Positions 15,910 through 25,738 of a stretch of 64,000 nucleotides of DNA are shown in pieces. The stretch's first letter is position 1, and the number at the start of each line of letters is the position of its first letter. The stretch is taken from contig CAXTRK010000001.1 of the NCBI GenBank assembly GCA_964246745.1, positions 139,656 through 203,655 of the forward strand. Reading direction: 5' to 3'. Below the pieces are notes generated by a model. The model ran no database searches, was not told where the DNA came from, and saw nothing but the letters and a program-made list of their open reading frames with translations. The stretch comes from Lichenicoccus sp964246745. GTDB taxonomy: Bacteria; Pseudomonadota; Alphaproteobacteria; Acetobacterales; Acetobacteraceae. Made by a program: the position numbers and the translations under genes.

Positions 15910-18866
15910 TGCCCAATCGATTGGCGTGCATTCCCGCACAGTTTCCGTTCCTGGACACTCTGGCCACGCAGTGGCTTGACGCCCGCGACGTGGAACGCGG
16001 CGCCGGCATGATCCTGCTGCCGACGCGACGCGCGGCGCGCGCGCTGGTCGAGGCATTTCTGCGAGCCACTGGCGGCCAGGTGCTGCTGCTGCCGCGCATC
16101 GTTGCCATCGGCGCGCTTGACGAGGCGCCGCTGGCGCTGGCGGGCGCGCTCGATCTGCCGCCCGCGGTCGAGCCGGTGCGACGGCTTGCCGAGCTGTCGC
16201 GTCTGGTGCTCGCCGCCGGCGACCGGCTCGGCACGGCGCCCATCGCCGATCAGGCCTGGCGGCTGGCGCGGGCACTCGCCCACCTGCTGGACGAGGCGGC
16301 GCGCGCCGAAATCGATCTCGCGGAGCAACTGCCGACGCTGGCCGAGACTCATGCCGAGCATTGGCAGATCACGCTGCGATTCCTGCGCATCGTCACCGAC
16401 GCCTGGCCAGGCTTCCTCGCCGAGAACCGGATGATGGATCCGGCCGCGCGAGGCGTCGCATTGCTGCGCGCGCAAGCACAGGTGTGGCGCGAGCAGCCGC
16501 CGCAAGCGCCGGTGTGGGCGGCGGGCTTCACCGCGGCCGATCCCTCGCTCGCGGCGCTGCTGTCGACGATCGCGCGGCTGCCGCAGGGCAGGGTGGTGTT
16601 CGCCGGCATCGATCGCGATCTCGACCGCGGCGTGTTCGAGACGCTTCCCGACAGCCATGCCCAATGCGGCGCCGCGCGTCTGCTCGCCAGCATCGGCGCC
16701 GTGCGCGAGGACGTGCCGGACTGGACCCTCTATCCGCCTGCGCCGGGAGTTCCGGCGGCACGCGCGCGGGCGCTCGGCGCCGCCTTGCTGCCGGAGCAGG
16801 CGCTCGCCGCCTGGCTTCTTGACACCCAGCCCGCCGAGCTGGCCGGGTTGTTCCGCCTGTCGCCGGCGGACGCGCAGGAGGAAGCGGCCGCGATTGCCCT
16901 GCTGCTCCGTGACGCGATCGAAACCCCCGCGCGTCGGGCCGCGCTGATCACGCCCGATCGGGCGCTGGCGGCGCGGGTCGCAGTCGAGCTGAGCCGGTTC
17001 GGCGTGATCGTTGACGACAGCGCCGGCGAGCCGCTGTCCTGCACGCCGCCCGCGGTGCTGCTGCGTCTGCTCGCGCGTGCCTGCGACGAGGCGCTGCCGC
17101 CGGTGGCGCTGCTCGCCGTGCTCAAGCACCCGCTGGCGGCCGCCGGCCGTGCGCCCGCGCAATGTCGGGCGCTGGCGCGCGTGCTCGAACGCGCCTGCCT
17201 GCGCGGCCCGGCGCCGCGTTCCGGGTTCGATGGGCTGCGTTCGGCGATGACCAACCCGCCGCAGGCGCTGGCGCGCTTCGTCGACGATCTGGAGCGGATG
17301 CTGTCGCCTCTGCTCGAGATGGCCGCCGCCGCCAAGCCGGTGTCGCTGCGGGAAGCATTGAGCGCGCTGATCCGTGCCGCCGAGGCGCTCGCCGGCACCG
17401 GCGCCGAGGACGGCTCGGAGCGTCTGTGGTCGAACGAGGATGGCAACGCGCTCGCCGACCATCTGAGCGAGCTTCTGGCGCACCTGGACATTCTGCCGCC
17501 GCAGCCGGCGCGGGCACTCGCCGGACTGCTCGACGCCTCCCTCGAAGGTGCGGCGGTACGCAGCCGGCGGGCGCTGCGCGGACGCGAGGCCGCGGAGGAA
17601 CACCCGCGTGTGTTCATCTGGGGCCTGCTGGAGGCGAGGCTGCAATCGGTGGAGTTCGCGGTGCTGGGCGGGCTCGTCGAAGGGGTATGGCCGGCGGCGG
17701 CGGACCCTGGGCCGTGGATGAGCCGGCCGATGCGCGGAGCGGCCGGACTGCCGTCGCCGGAAGCCGCGATCGGGCAGGCGGCGGCGGATTTTCTGGCCTG
17801 CGCCTGCGCCGCCCCGGAGGTGGTGCTGTCTGCTCCGGGGCGGCGGGAGGGCGCGCCCGCGGTGCCGGCGCGCTGGCTGGTGCGCTTCGAGGCCTATCTG
17901 CGCGGGCGCGGTCAGACCCTGCCGGAACACCCCGCTTTGTCCTGGCTGCGCCGGCTTGACCAGCCGGCGGGTGCGGCGCGCGCGGCGCCGCCGCCAACGC
18001 CAAGGCCGCCGCTGGCGCTCAGGCCACGCCGGCTCAGCGTCACCGAAATCGAGACCTGGATGCGCGATCCCTACGCCATTCACGCCCGTCACGTGCTGCG
18101 CTTGCGCAAGCTGGCGCCGCTCGAGGAAGCCGCCGACGCCGCCGATTACGGCAGCATCGTGCACGGCGCGCTGCAGGCGTTCCTGCATCGGCATGGCGCG
18201 GCGTGGCCGTCCGATGCGCGGGATCAGTTGCGCCGCGCGTTCCTCGCCGCCCTCGACCAGGCCGGCCTGCGTCCGGCGCTCGCGGCCTGGTGGCGGCCGC
18301 GTCTGCTGCGTATCGCCGATTGGGTCGCGGAGATGGAGCACGAACGGCGGGCGTCGCGGCCGCCCGCGCAAATCGGCACCGAGATCGCCGGCAGCGCCGT
18401 GATTTCCGGCCTGCCCGGGGGCGATTTCACCCTTCGCGGCCGTGCCGACCGTATCGAGCGGCTGGACTGCGGCACGCTCGCTTTGCTCGACTACAAGACC
18501 GGCACCCTGCCGCAGGCGCGCTCGGTGCGCGAGGGCTGGTCGTCGCAGCTCGTGCTGGAGGCGGCAATGGCGCGTATCGGCGGCTTCGGCGACGCGTTCG
18601 CCGGCGAGACCACGGATCTGGCCTATTGGAGCCTGTCCGGAGGCCATCAGCCGGGAAGGGTGCTGATCCCGGTAAAGCCCGACGAACTGTCTGGCCTGGT
18701 CGCGCAATGCTGGCAGTCGCTCGGCTCCCTGGTCGCCGCCTACGATGACCCCGACCAGCCCTATCTGTCGCAGCCGCGTCCCGGGGCCGCGCCGCGCTTC
18801 ACCGACTACGCCGAACTGGCGCGCGTCGCCGAGTGGAGTGCGGCGCGCGAGGACGGCGAGCCATGA
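15909..18866 (+). CDS. addB: Double-strand break repair protein AddB
   Basis: The 985-residue subunit of the alphaproteobacterial AddAB helicase-nuclease resects double-strand breaks for RecA. The N-terminal helicase-like domain is degenerate, beginning GMILLPTRRAARALVEAFL. The C-terminal RecB-type nuclease domain has YGSIVHGALQAFLHRH and GRADRIERLD...LLDYKTGTLP with the catalytic D and DYK residues. It is coupled to murU before it and to addA after it (ATGA). Confidence 0.93.
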   Translation: MPNRLACIPAQFPFLDTLATQWLDARDVERGAGMILLPTRRAARALVEAFLRATGGQVLLLPRIVAIGALDEAPLALAGALDLPPAVEPVRRLAELSRLVLAAGDRLGTAPIADQAWRLARALAHLLDEAARAEIDLAEQLPTLAETHAEHWQITLRFLRIVTDAWPGFLAENRMMDPAARGVALLRAQAQVWREQPPQAPVWAAGFTAADPSLAALLSTIARLPQGRVVFAGIDRDLDRGVFETLPDSHAQCGAARLLASIGAVREDVPDWTLYPPAPGVPAARARALGAALLPEQALAAWLLDTQPAELAGLFRLSPADAQEEAAAIALLLRDAIETPARRAALITPDRALAARVAVELSRFGVIVDDSAGEPLSCTPPAVLLRLLARACDEALPPVALLAVLKHPLAAAGRAPAQCRALARVLERACLRGPAPRSGFDGLRSAMTNPPQALARFVDDLERMLSPLLEMAAAAKPVSLREALSALIRAAEALAGTGAEDGSERLWSNEDGNALADHLSELLAHLDILPPQPARALAGLLDASLEGAAVRSRRALRGREAAEEHPRVFIWGLLEARLQSVEFAVLGGLVEGVWPAAADPGPWMSRPMRGAAGLPSPEAAIGQAAADFLACACAAPEVVLSAPGRREGAPAVPARWLVRFEAYLRGRGQTLPEHPALSWLRRLDQPAGAARAAPPPTPRPPLALRPRRLSVTEIETWMRDPYAIHARHVLRLRKLAPLEEAADAADYGSIVHGALQAFLHRHGAAWPSDARDQLRRAFLAALDQAGLRPALAAWWRPRLLRIADWVAEMEHERRASRPPAQIGTEIAGSAVISGLPGGDFTLRGRADRIERLDCGTLALLDYKTGTLPQARSVREGWSSQLVLEAAMARIGGFGDAFAGETTDLAYWSLSGGHQPGRVLIPVKPDELSGLVAQCWQSLGSLVAAYDDPDQPYLSQPRPGAAPRFTDYAELARVAEWSAAREDGEP

Positions 18867-21800
18867 TGGCTCACGACCCTTGGAGCGACGCCCGCGCGCA
18901 ACAGGCGCTGGCCTCCGACCCGGATGTGTCGGTGTTCGTCTCCGCGTCCGCCGGCAGCGGCAAGACCAAGCTGCTGATCGACCGTCTGTTGCGGCTGATG
19001 CTGCCGCGACGGCCGCCGGGTGCCGCGTCCGACGATCCGCTCGTCCCCGGCAGCGATCCCGCGCGCATCCAGTGCCTCACCTTCACCAAGGCGGCGGCGG
19101 CCGAGATGCAGGTGCGGCTGCAGCACCGGCTCGGCGCCTGGGTGACGCTGCCCGAAGCGCTGCTCGCGGCCGAACTCGCATCCCTCGGGGTCGCAACCGG
19201 CCCGTCCACGCTGCACGCGGCGCGTGGGCTGTTCGCGCGCGTGCTGGACTTGCCCGGCGGCATGCGGATCAGCACGATCCATGCCTTCTGCCAATCGCTG
19301 CTGCGCCGCTTCCCCCTGGAGGCGTCGATCAGCCCGCATTTCCAGCTTGCCGAGGAGACCGATCAGCGTCTCGCTCTTGGCGCCGCCACCGACGCGGTGC
19401 TGGCAAGGCTGCCGCCCGGCGATCCGTCGCTCGCCTTGCTGGCCGGGCAGGTCAATGTCGAGAGCTTCACCAGGCTGGTCGAACAGTTGCGCGCGCGGCT
19501 GCACGCACCGAATGAGCCGATGAATGCGGCGCTGCTGCTCTTGGACCCGCAAGAGCGTCGGCAGGCCCTGCTGCGTGCGGCCGGCGTCAGTCACGCCGAC
19601 GAGGTGGCCTGCATCGAAGGTGCCGCCGCCGGCGTGGACGAGGCGCTGCTGGCGGCGGCGCTGCGGGTGGCGCTCGCCCGCGGCAGCAAGGCGGCGCAGG
19701 CGGTGGCGCAAACACGGCTTGACTGGCTCGCCGGCGATCACGCCACCCGGGCGCGCACCTGGACGGTCTGGCGCGATCTGCTGCTCACCGCCAGCGGCGA
19801 GCCGCGCGCGAACGGCGGCTTTGCCAAGGCGCGCTGGCTGGAGGAGGCGCCGGACGTGGCGAGCGCGCTGCTCGGCGAGGCGGCGCGCATCCAGCAGGTC
19901 GAGGATGCCTGCCGCATCGTCCGCATGGCCTCGCTCAGCGCCGCCCTGCTCGGGCTCGCGCTGCCGATCCTTCAGCGCCATGCGTCGGAGAAGCGGCAAT
20001 CCTCGCTGCTCGACTATGACGACCTGATCGCGCGCACGCTTGCCCTGCTCGACGATCCCGGAGTCGCCTGGGTGCTGTTCAAGCTCGATGGCGGCCTTGA
20101 TCACCTGCTGCTTGACGAGGTGCAGGACACCTCGCCGCTGCAATGGCAGATCGCCTGGGCGCTGACCGGCGAGTTCTTCGCCGGCCAGGGCGCCGCCGAG
20201 GCGAGCCCGCTGCCGCGCACGATCTTCGCCGTCGGCGACTACAAGCAGTCGATCTACGCGTTCCAGGGCGCCGATCCGGCACAGTTCCATCTCTGGCGCG
20301 AGCGTTTCCGCGGCCGTGTCGAGGCGGGCGGCGGCATCTGGCGGGAACCGACGCTGACGGTCTCGTTCCGCTCGGTGGCGCCCGTGCTCGATCTGGTCGA
20401 CGCGGTGTTCGCCGCTCCCGAGGCCGCGCGCGGCCTGATCGAGCCGGGGCAGGGGCCGCTTCCGTCGCACCGCCCGGCGCGGGTGAACCAGCCTGGCCGC
20501 GTCGAGCTGTGGCCGCTCACGCCGCTCGCGGACGAGGCGCCGCAGCCCGGCCCCTGGCAGGCGCCACGTCGCAACGCCGGGCAGGAATCCGCACCCCAGC
20601 GTCTCGCCGAAGCGCTCGCCAGATGGATTGCCGGCGAAATCGGCGCGGCCAGCCCGCAGGGAGCGGCGCCGCTCAGCGCCGGCGACGTGCTGGTGCTGGT
20701 GCCGCGACGCAGCGCCTTTGTGCGCTCGCTGATCAGGGCGCTGAAATCCGAGGACGTGCCGGTGGCGACCCTGGTGCGCACCGGGCTGGTCGAGCAGCTC
20801 GCCGTGCAGGATCTGCTGGCGCTGTGCGACGCGCTGCTGCTGCCGGACGACGACCTGACCGTCGGCTGCGTGCTGACCAGTCCGTTCGGCGGCCTCAGCG
20901 ACGACAGCCTGATGGAGCTTGCCACCAGCCGTGGCGACGCGAGCCTGTGGGACAGCCTTCGCGCGCGCCATGGGAGCCGTGCCGACTGGCAAGCGGCCTG
21001 GCGCTTCCTGTCCGAGCTGTTCGCGCGCGTCGACTACGCGGCGCCCTACGCCTTGCTCGGCGAGGCGCTGGGCAGGCTCGGCGGCCGCGCCCGGCTGCTG
21101 GCCCGGCTCGGGCCGGAGGCGGCGGAGCCGGTCGACGAGCTGCTTTCCGCGGCGCTGCGCTACGAGGACAACCATCCGCCCTCGCTGCAGGGTTTCCTGC
21201 ACTGGGTGCGTCACTCCGAGGAGACCATCAAGCGTGAGCCGGACAGCGCCGGCGACGCGGTGCGGGTGATGACGGTGCACGGCGCCAAGGGCCTGCAGGC
21301 GCGTCTGGTGGTGATCCCCGACACCACCGGCGCGCCGCGCATGGATGATACGTTGCTGTGGACGCGCGATCCCGAGACCAAGGCTGCCCTGCCGTTCTGG
21401 GTGCCACGCGCGGAACTTGCCTGCACGCCCACCCACACCTTGAGCGCCGTGCTCCGCGACGCGCTGCTCGAGGAGCAGAACCGGCTGCTCTACGTGGCGC
21501 TGACTCGTGCCAGCGACCGGTTGCTGATCTGCGGCTGGCAGACCCAGCGGCCGGCGGCGGGCGCCTGGTACGAGTTGTGCCGGCAAGGCTTCGAGCGTGC
21601 CGGCGCGGTCCGCGCGCCGTTTACGCTGGAGCAGGGAGGCTGGCCTGGCGAACGGCTGCTGCTTGAAGCCGGCGTCGTGGCCTCCTCTTCTACTGCGCGC
21701 GTGCTCGCCGCGCCGCCGCCCTTGCCGGACTGGCTCGGACGCGCTCCGCACTGGCGCGCGACACCGCCGCGCGCGGAGCCGAGCCTGCCCGATCCGCTGG

Positions 21801-22429
21801 CGCCAAGCCGGCCGGATGACGTGGCGTTCGGCCCGCGCCCGGCCCTGCTCTCGCCGCTGCACCGTGCGGCGGCCGGTCGCATCGCCGGTGGACGCGAGGC
21901 TGGGCTCTCGCGTGGCCGGCTGGTGCATGCGTTGCTGCAGCACCTTCCCGAGCTGCCCGCTAGCCTGCGCGCTTCGGCGGCGCACGCTTGGCTGTCGCGG
22001 CCGGCGCAGGGTCTCACCGCGGCTGCGGCGGCCGAGCTGGCCGGCCAGGCGCTCGCCGTGCTGGACCATCCGGAACTCGCCGGCCTGTTTGGACCGGGCT
22101 CCCGCGCCGAGCAACCGCTCGCGGGGCTCGCCGGCGGGGTCGTCGTGACCGGCCAGGTCGACCGCGTGCTCATCGATCCCGAGCATGTGCTGCTCTGCGA
22201 CTTCAAGACCGGCCGCGAAGCGCCGGCGACGCCGGCGCAGGTGCCAGTGCTCTACCTTCGCCAGATGGCGGCCTACCGCGCCTTGCTCGAAGCGCTTTAT
22301 CCCGATCGGCCGCTGCGCTGCCTGCTGATCTGGACAGAGGGTCCGTCGGTGATGCGTCTGCCGGACAGCCTGCTTGACAGGCACCGGCCGGGAATGCGGC
22401 CCGCCGCCACGCCGCGGCTGCCAGCTTGA
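18863..22429 (+). CDS. addA: Double-strand break repair helicase AddA
   Basis: The 1188-residue UvrD-type helicase/nuclease works with AddB. Visible motifs are the Q-like start SDPDVSVFVSASAGSGKTK (Walker A), LTFTKAAAAEM (Ia), ISTIHAFCQSLLRRFPLEA, LLLDEVQDTSPLQW (II), VGDYKQSIYAFQGADP (III), VMTVHGAKGLQA (V) and RLLYVALTRASDRLL (VI). The C-terminal nuclease motif is GQVDRVLIDPEHVLLCDFKTG. The start ATG 18863 overlaps the addB stop. Both Add subunits keep nuclease motifs, as in other AddAB enzymes. Confidence 0.95.
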   Translation: MMAHDPWSDARAQQALASDPDVSVFVSASAGSGKTKLLIDRLLRLMLPRRPPGAASDDPLVPGSDPARIQCLTFTKAAAAEMQVRLQHRLGAWVTLPEALLAAELASLGVATGPSTLHAARGLFARVLDLPGGMRISTIHAFCQSLLRRFPLEASISPHFQLAEETDQRLALGAATDAVLARLPPGDPSLALLAGQVNVESFTRLVEQLRARLHAPNEPMNAALLLLDPQERRQALLRAAGVSHADEVACIEGAAAGVDEALLAAALRVALARGSKAAQAVAQTRLDWLAGDHATRARTWTVWRDLLLTASGEPRANGGFAKARWLEEAPDVASALLGEAARIQQVEDACRIVRMASLSAALLGLALPILQRHASEKRQSSLLDYDDLIARTLALLDDPGVAWVLFKLDGGLDHLLLDEVQDTSPLQWQIAWALTGEFFAGQGAAEASPLPRTIFAVGDYKQSIYAFQGADPAQFHLWRERFRGRVEAGGGIWREPTLTVSFRSVAPVLDLVDAVFAAPEAARGLIEPGQGPLPSHRPARVNQPGRVELWPLTPLADEAPQPGPWQAPRRNAGQESAPQRLAEALARWIAGEIGAASPQGAAPLSAGDVLVLVPRRSAFVRSLIRALKSEDVPVATLVRTGLVEQLAVQDLLALCDALLLPDDDLTVGCVLTSPFGGLSDDSLMELATSRGDASLWDSLRARHGSRADWQAAWRFLSELFARVDYAAPYALLGEALGRLGGRARLLARLGPEAAEPVDELLSAALRYEDNHPPSLQGFLHWVRHSEETIKREPDSAGDAVRVMTVHGAKGLQARLVVIPDTTGAPRMDDTLLWTRDPETKAALPFWVPRAELACTPTHTLSAVLRDALLEEQNRLLYVALTRASDRLLICGWQTQRPAAGAWYELCRQGFERAGAVRAPFTLEQGGWPGERLLLEAGVVASSSTARVLAAPPPLPDWLGRAPHWRATPPRAEPSLPDPLAPSRPDDVAFGPRPALLSPLHRAAAGRIAGGREAGLSRGRLVHALLQHLPELPASLRASAAHAWLSRPAQGLTAAAAAELAGQALAVLDHPELAGLFGPGSRAEQPLAGLAGGVVVTGQVDRVLIDPEHVLLCDFKTGREAPATPAQVPVLYLRQMAAYRALLEALYPDRPLRCLLIWTEGPSVMRLPDSLLDRHRPGMRPAATPRLPA

Positions 22430-22496
22430 TCACGTTCGGGCATCGGCCCATGTCTACGCCCAGGAATGTCGCCTTACGCGACCAAGGAGAGAACCG

Positions 22497-22826
22497 ATGA
22501 GCGAGAACACCGTCGCGGTCACCGACGACAGTTTTGCCAATGACGTGCTTGCCGCCAAGGGCGTGGTGCTGGTCGATTTCTGGGCTGAATGGTGCGGCCC
22601 ATGCAAGATGATCGCGCCGGCTCTGGAGGAGATCGGCGCCGAGTTCAAGGGTCAGCTCACCGTCGCCAAGGTCAATATCGATGAGAACCCGGCGACGCCG
22701 AACACCTATGCGGTGCGCGGCATCCCGACCATGATCCTGTTCAAGAATGGCGAGGTCGCCGCCACCAAGGTGGGAGCGCTGCCAAAGAGTCAGCTTAAGG
22801 AATGGGTGCGCGCCAGCCTGGGATGA
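22497..22826 (+). CDS. trxA: Thioredoxin
   Basis: The 109-residue cytoplasmic thioredoxin has the active site WCGPC at residues 32-36 in VDFWAEWCGPCKMIAP, the cis-proline loop GIPTMILF and KVNIDENPATP. An AAGGAGA SD lies upstream of ATG 22497. It follows addA by 67 bases, the arrangement addB-addA-trxA commonly seen in alphaproteobacteria, so it may share the addAB transcript or have its own promoter in the gap. Confidence 0.96.
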   Translation: MSENTVAVTDDSFANDVLAAKGVVLVDFWAEWCGPCKMIAPALEEIGAEFKGQLTVAKVNIDENPATPNTYAVRGIPTMILFKNGEVAATKVGALPKSQLKEWVRASLG

Positions 22827-22910
22827 TTGCGTTTTGATACCGATACGTCTTATGGGAAGGGTTTGCAGTGGCGGAGCATCCCCGCTCCAACAGACGGCAG
22901 GAGTCCTGGG

Positions 22911-24761
22911 GTGTCGGGCACATATTCGAATGCCGAGGGCGTCACTTATGCCTACCGGTCGTCCCGGCTTCTCGGCGCCGGCTCCTTGGTGGTCTCCGGG
23001 CCGGATCTCGAGACCACCACCTACACGATCGATCAGGAGATCGGCGCCACCAGCTCCGTGCAAACCGGGAACGGCGCCACCAGCGTTGGCGCGATCTTTG
23101 GCATTGCCCAATATTTTGATGTGCCGACCGTCACCCAGACCTACACCATTCAGTCCGGCCTCTTCGGCTCCGTCATCATTCATGTCGGCGGCACGGCCAC
23201 GATCGATAACGATGTCTCCGCACCGATCAGCCTCGCGGTCGATGTCGATGGCGGCGAGGCGACCTACAATGCCGCCGCCTCAGCGGCCAACGCGCTCACC
23301 GTCGCCATCGATGACCAGGGCTCCTTTACGTTCGCCGGCACTGTCTCCACGTCGCGCGGCGCGCCCGCGGTCAGTTTCGGAAACGGCGGCGGCACCTTGG
23401 TCTTCGGCAATCCGACAGGCTCGGTGTGGCCCGCCAGCATCACCATCAATCAGTTCTCGACCAAGGGCCGCGACTTCATCGACGACAAATCACTCTCGTT
23501 TGCCGACGTCACCAGCTACCGGATCAGCGGCGAGCCAGGCGGTCAGGCGATCACCTTCTATGACGGAGCGGCCGCTGACCTCTCGATTTCCGTCAGCGGC
23601 AGCGCGCTTCACACCGGCACGTTCGCCACAGGTCAGAGCGGCGGCGCGCTCTCGCTGTCGAGCGACAAGGCGGGCGATCTGCTGTTCACCCTGAACACCT
23701 GCTTTCTCGCGGGGAGCGCCATCGCGACGCCGTATGGCGAGACCGCGATTGAACATCTGGGCGAGGGCGACCTGGTCCTGGTTCGCGAGGGCGCGCAGAC
23801 CATCTCCCGGCCGGTGCTATGGGTCGGCCGACGCCGCATCGATCTGAGCGGGAGCGCGTGTCCGGCCGAGGCCTATCCGGTGCGCATCCTTGCCCAGGCA
23901 TTCGGCGAGGGCGTTCCCGGCCGCGATCTGCTCCTCACCGCTGAACATTGCATCCTTGCCAACGGCGTGCTGATCCCGGCCCGCATGCTGGTCAACGGCA
24001 GCTCGATCCGTATCGACAGGTCGATCCCGCGCTACGAATACTTCCATATCGAGCTGGAACAACACGGCATCCTGATTGCCAACGGTCTCGAGACCGAGAG
24101 TTACATGGATACCGGCAACCGCGGCGCGTTCGCCAATTCGCCCGTCGTCTCACTTCTCCCGGATCGCGGGACCAGTGAGGCGCATGATCGCTGGGCATTT
24201 GATGCCGCGGCTCCATTGGCTGTGGACCGTGCGACGGTTGAGCCGATCTGGCGGCGTCTGGCGGAGCGGGCAGTACTGCTTGGCTTGCCGCTCCCGCCCG
24301 CTGTCGCCTTGACCGAGCAGCCGGACTTCCGCTTGCGTACGGACAGCGGCGTCTTGATCCGGCCGATCTTGTCCGACGGCGCCGTCCATGCCTTCGTCGT
24401 GCCGGGCGGCGCGCGTTCGCTGCGGATGTTGTCCCGCGCCTCGTCGCCATGCGAGACGATCGGCCCGTTCGTCGATGACCGACGCCCGCTTGGCCTGTCG
24501 ATCGGCAGGATTGGCGTCGGCATCGGCCGCAGGCGCCGGCCGTTCGTTGAGCATTTGCAGGCGTCCGCACTTGGCGGCTGGCACGCCATCGAGCCCGGAG
24601 CGTGCAGCCGCTGGACCAACGGCGATGCGGTGCTGCCGGTCGATCTCTCGGACGGCGAGCCGGCGTTTCTCGATATCGAGGTGTGCCAGGCCGGTCCTTA
24701 CGTCGAGACGGCAGAGGACGGTCTGGCCGCCGACACGATCCGGCGTAGACGAGCGTCATGA
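22911..24761 (+). CDS. Hint-domain protein (Hint_2 type)
   Basis: The 616-residue protein has three parts. Residues 1-260 are Thr/Ser/Gly/Asp-rich and look like a repetitive beta-structured passenger. A Hedgehog/intein (Hint_2) domain begins at C264 (CFLAGSAIATPYGE) and runs to about residue 405, including HLGEGDLVLV, VLWVGRRRIDL, LLTAEHCILANGVLIPARML and ESYMDTGNR. A roughly 210-residue C-terminal part is unassigned. No ordinary signal peptide is seen. GTG 22911 is chosen because AGGAG lies 7 bases before it; TTG 22863 and TTG 22827 are alternatives. Its stop overlaps the ribokinase start. Hint_2 proteins are often autoprocessing or secreted; activity here is unproven. Confidence 0.8.
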   Translation: MSGTYSNAEGVTYAYRSSRLLGAGSLVVSGPDLETTTYTIDQEIGATSSVQTGNGATSVGAIFGIAQYFDVPTVTQTYTIQSGLFGSVIIHVGGTATIDNDVSAPISLAVDVDGGEATYNAAASAANALTVAIDDQGSFTFAGTVSTSRGAPAVSFGNGGGTLVFGNPTGSVWPASITINQFSTKGRDFIDDKSLSFADVTSYRISGEPGGQAITFYDGAAADLSISVSGSALHTGTFATGQSGGALSLSSDKAGDLLFTLNTCFLAGSAIATPYGETAIEHLGEGDLVLVREGAQTISRPVLWVGRRRIDLSGSACPAEAYPVRILAQAFGEGVPGRDLLLTAEHCILANGVLIPARMLVNGSSIRIDRSIPRYEYFHIELEQHGILIANGLETESYMDTGNRGAFANSPVVSLLPDRGTSEAHDRWAFDAAAPLAVDRATVEPIWRRLAERAVLLGLPLPPAVALTEQPDFRLRTDSGVLIRPILSDGAVHAFVVPGGARSLRMLSRASSPCETIGPFVDDRRPLGLSIGRIGVGIGRRRRPFVEHLQASALGGWHAIEPGACSRWTNGDAVLPVDLSDGEPAFLDIEVCQAGPYVETAEDGLAADTIRRRRAS

Positions 24762-25708
24762 GCGCGCGCGTCGGCGTCATCGGCAGCAACAATGTCGACC
24801 TGGTGACGTATGCGGGCCGTATACCCGAGGCTGGCGAAACGCTGGCGGCTTCTCATTTCGAGATGAACGCCGGCGGCAAGGGCGCCAACCAGGCGGCCGC
24901 CGCGGCCAAGCTCGGCAGTGAAGTGGTCATGGTGAGTTGCGTCGGCGACGACCTGTTCGGACAGGGCACAAGACAGAATTTGTGCGGGCTCGGAATCGAC
25001 ACGCGTCCGGTCCGCACCGTCCCCGGCGTGGCCAACGGCACGGCGACAATCCTGGTCGAGCCGAGTGGCGAGAACCGCATCCTCATCGCGCCCGGCGCCA
25101 ATGACGCGCTCGGGCCGGAGGACATCGACGCCGCCGCCGAGACGTTGCGCGGATGCGCGCTGCTTCTGCTGCAACTCGAGGTGCGGCTTGAGACCGTCTA
25201 TCACGCGGTCGCCTGGGCCAGAGCCAATGCCGTGCCCGTGCTGCTCAATCCCGCGCCTGCCAGCGGCGCGCTTTCGCTTCCGCATATCGCCGGCATCGAT
25301 TTCCTCGCCCCGAACCAGACCGAACTCGCGATCCTCACCGGGCTGCCGACCGAAACCGCGGCCGACTCGGAAGTCGCCGCGCATTCGCTGCTGGAGCGTG
25401 GGATCGGCTCGGTGATTGTCACGCTGGGTGCTGCCGGAGCCTTGCTGGTGCAGCGCGGCGGCACGCTGGCGATCGCACCTGTCGCGGTCGTGGCGCGCGA
25501 CACCACCGGCGCCGGGGACGCCTTCATCGGCGCCTTCGCGCACCATTACGCCTGTGGTCACGATATTGCGGATGCGCTGCGTCTCGCCGCGCATTACGCG
25601 GCCTATTCCGTGACGCGGGCAGGCGCGCAGAAATCCTTCGCCACGAAGGACGAGTTCGCCGCCTTCCGCAAGCAGATGGCACAAAGCGCGGCCCAGGGCA
25701 CGGCCTGA
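24758..25708 (+). CDS. rbsK: Ribokinase (PfkB family)
   Basis: The 316-residue sugar kinase phosphorylates ribose, by family, at the expense of ATP. The N-terminal motif is GSNNVDLVTYAGRIPEAGET, followed by NAGGKGANQAAAAAKLG (PfkB signature 1), LNPAPASG, and the C-terminal ATP/anion-hole motif DTTGAGDAFIGAF with its catalytic Asp. The ATG lies inside the stop of the Hint gene (ATGA). No ribose transporter or regulator is nearby, so the physiological substrate is inferred. Confidence 0.9.
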   Translation: MSARVGVIGSNNVDLVTYAGRIPEAGETLAASHFEMNAGGKGANQAAAAAKLGSEVVMVSCVGDDLFGQGTRQNLCGLGIDTRPVRTVPGVANGTATILVEPSGENRILIAPGANDALGPEDIDAAAETLRGCALLLLQLEVRLETVYHAVAWARANAVPVLLNPAPASGALSLPHIAGIDFLAPNQTELAILTGLPTETAADSEVAAHSLLERGIGSVIVTLGAAGALLVQRGGTLAIAPVAVVARDTTGAGDAFIGAFAHHYACGHDIADALRLAAHYAAYSVTRAGAQKSFATKDEFAAFRKQMAQSAAQGTA

Positions 25709-25738
25709 CACGAAGCGGGCGGGAGGGGGGTGCCGAGC

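Noticed and set aside
15696..22384. Two very long open frames (about 1000 and 1190 codons) on the minus strand opposite addB and addA
   Set aside because: They mirror the GC-rich codon pattern of addB/addA, have Arg/Gln/His/Gly-rich low-complexity translations, no domains and no SD. AddA and AddB have all family motifs on the plus strand.
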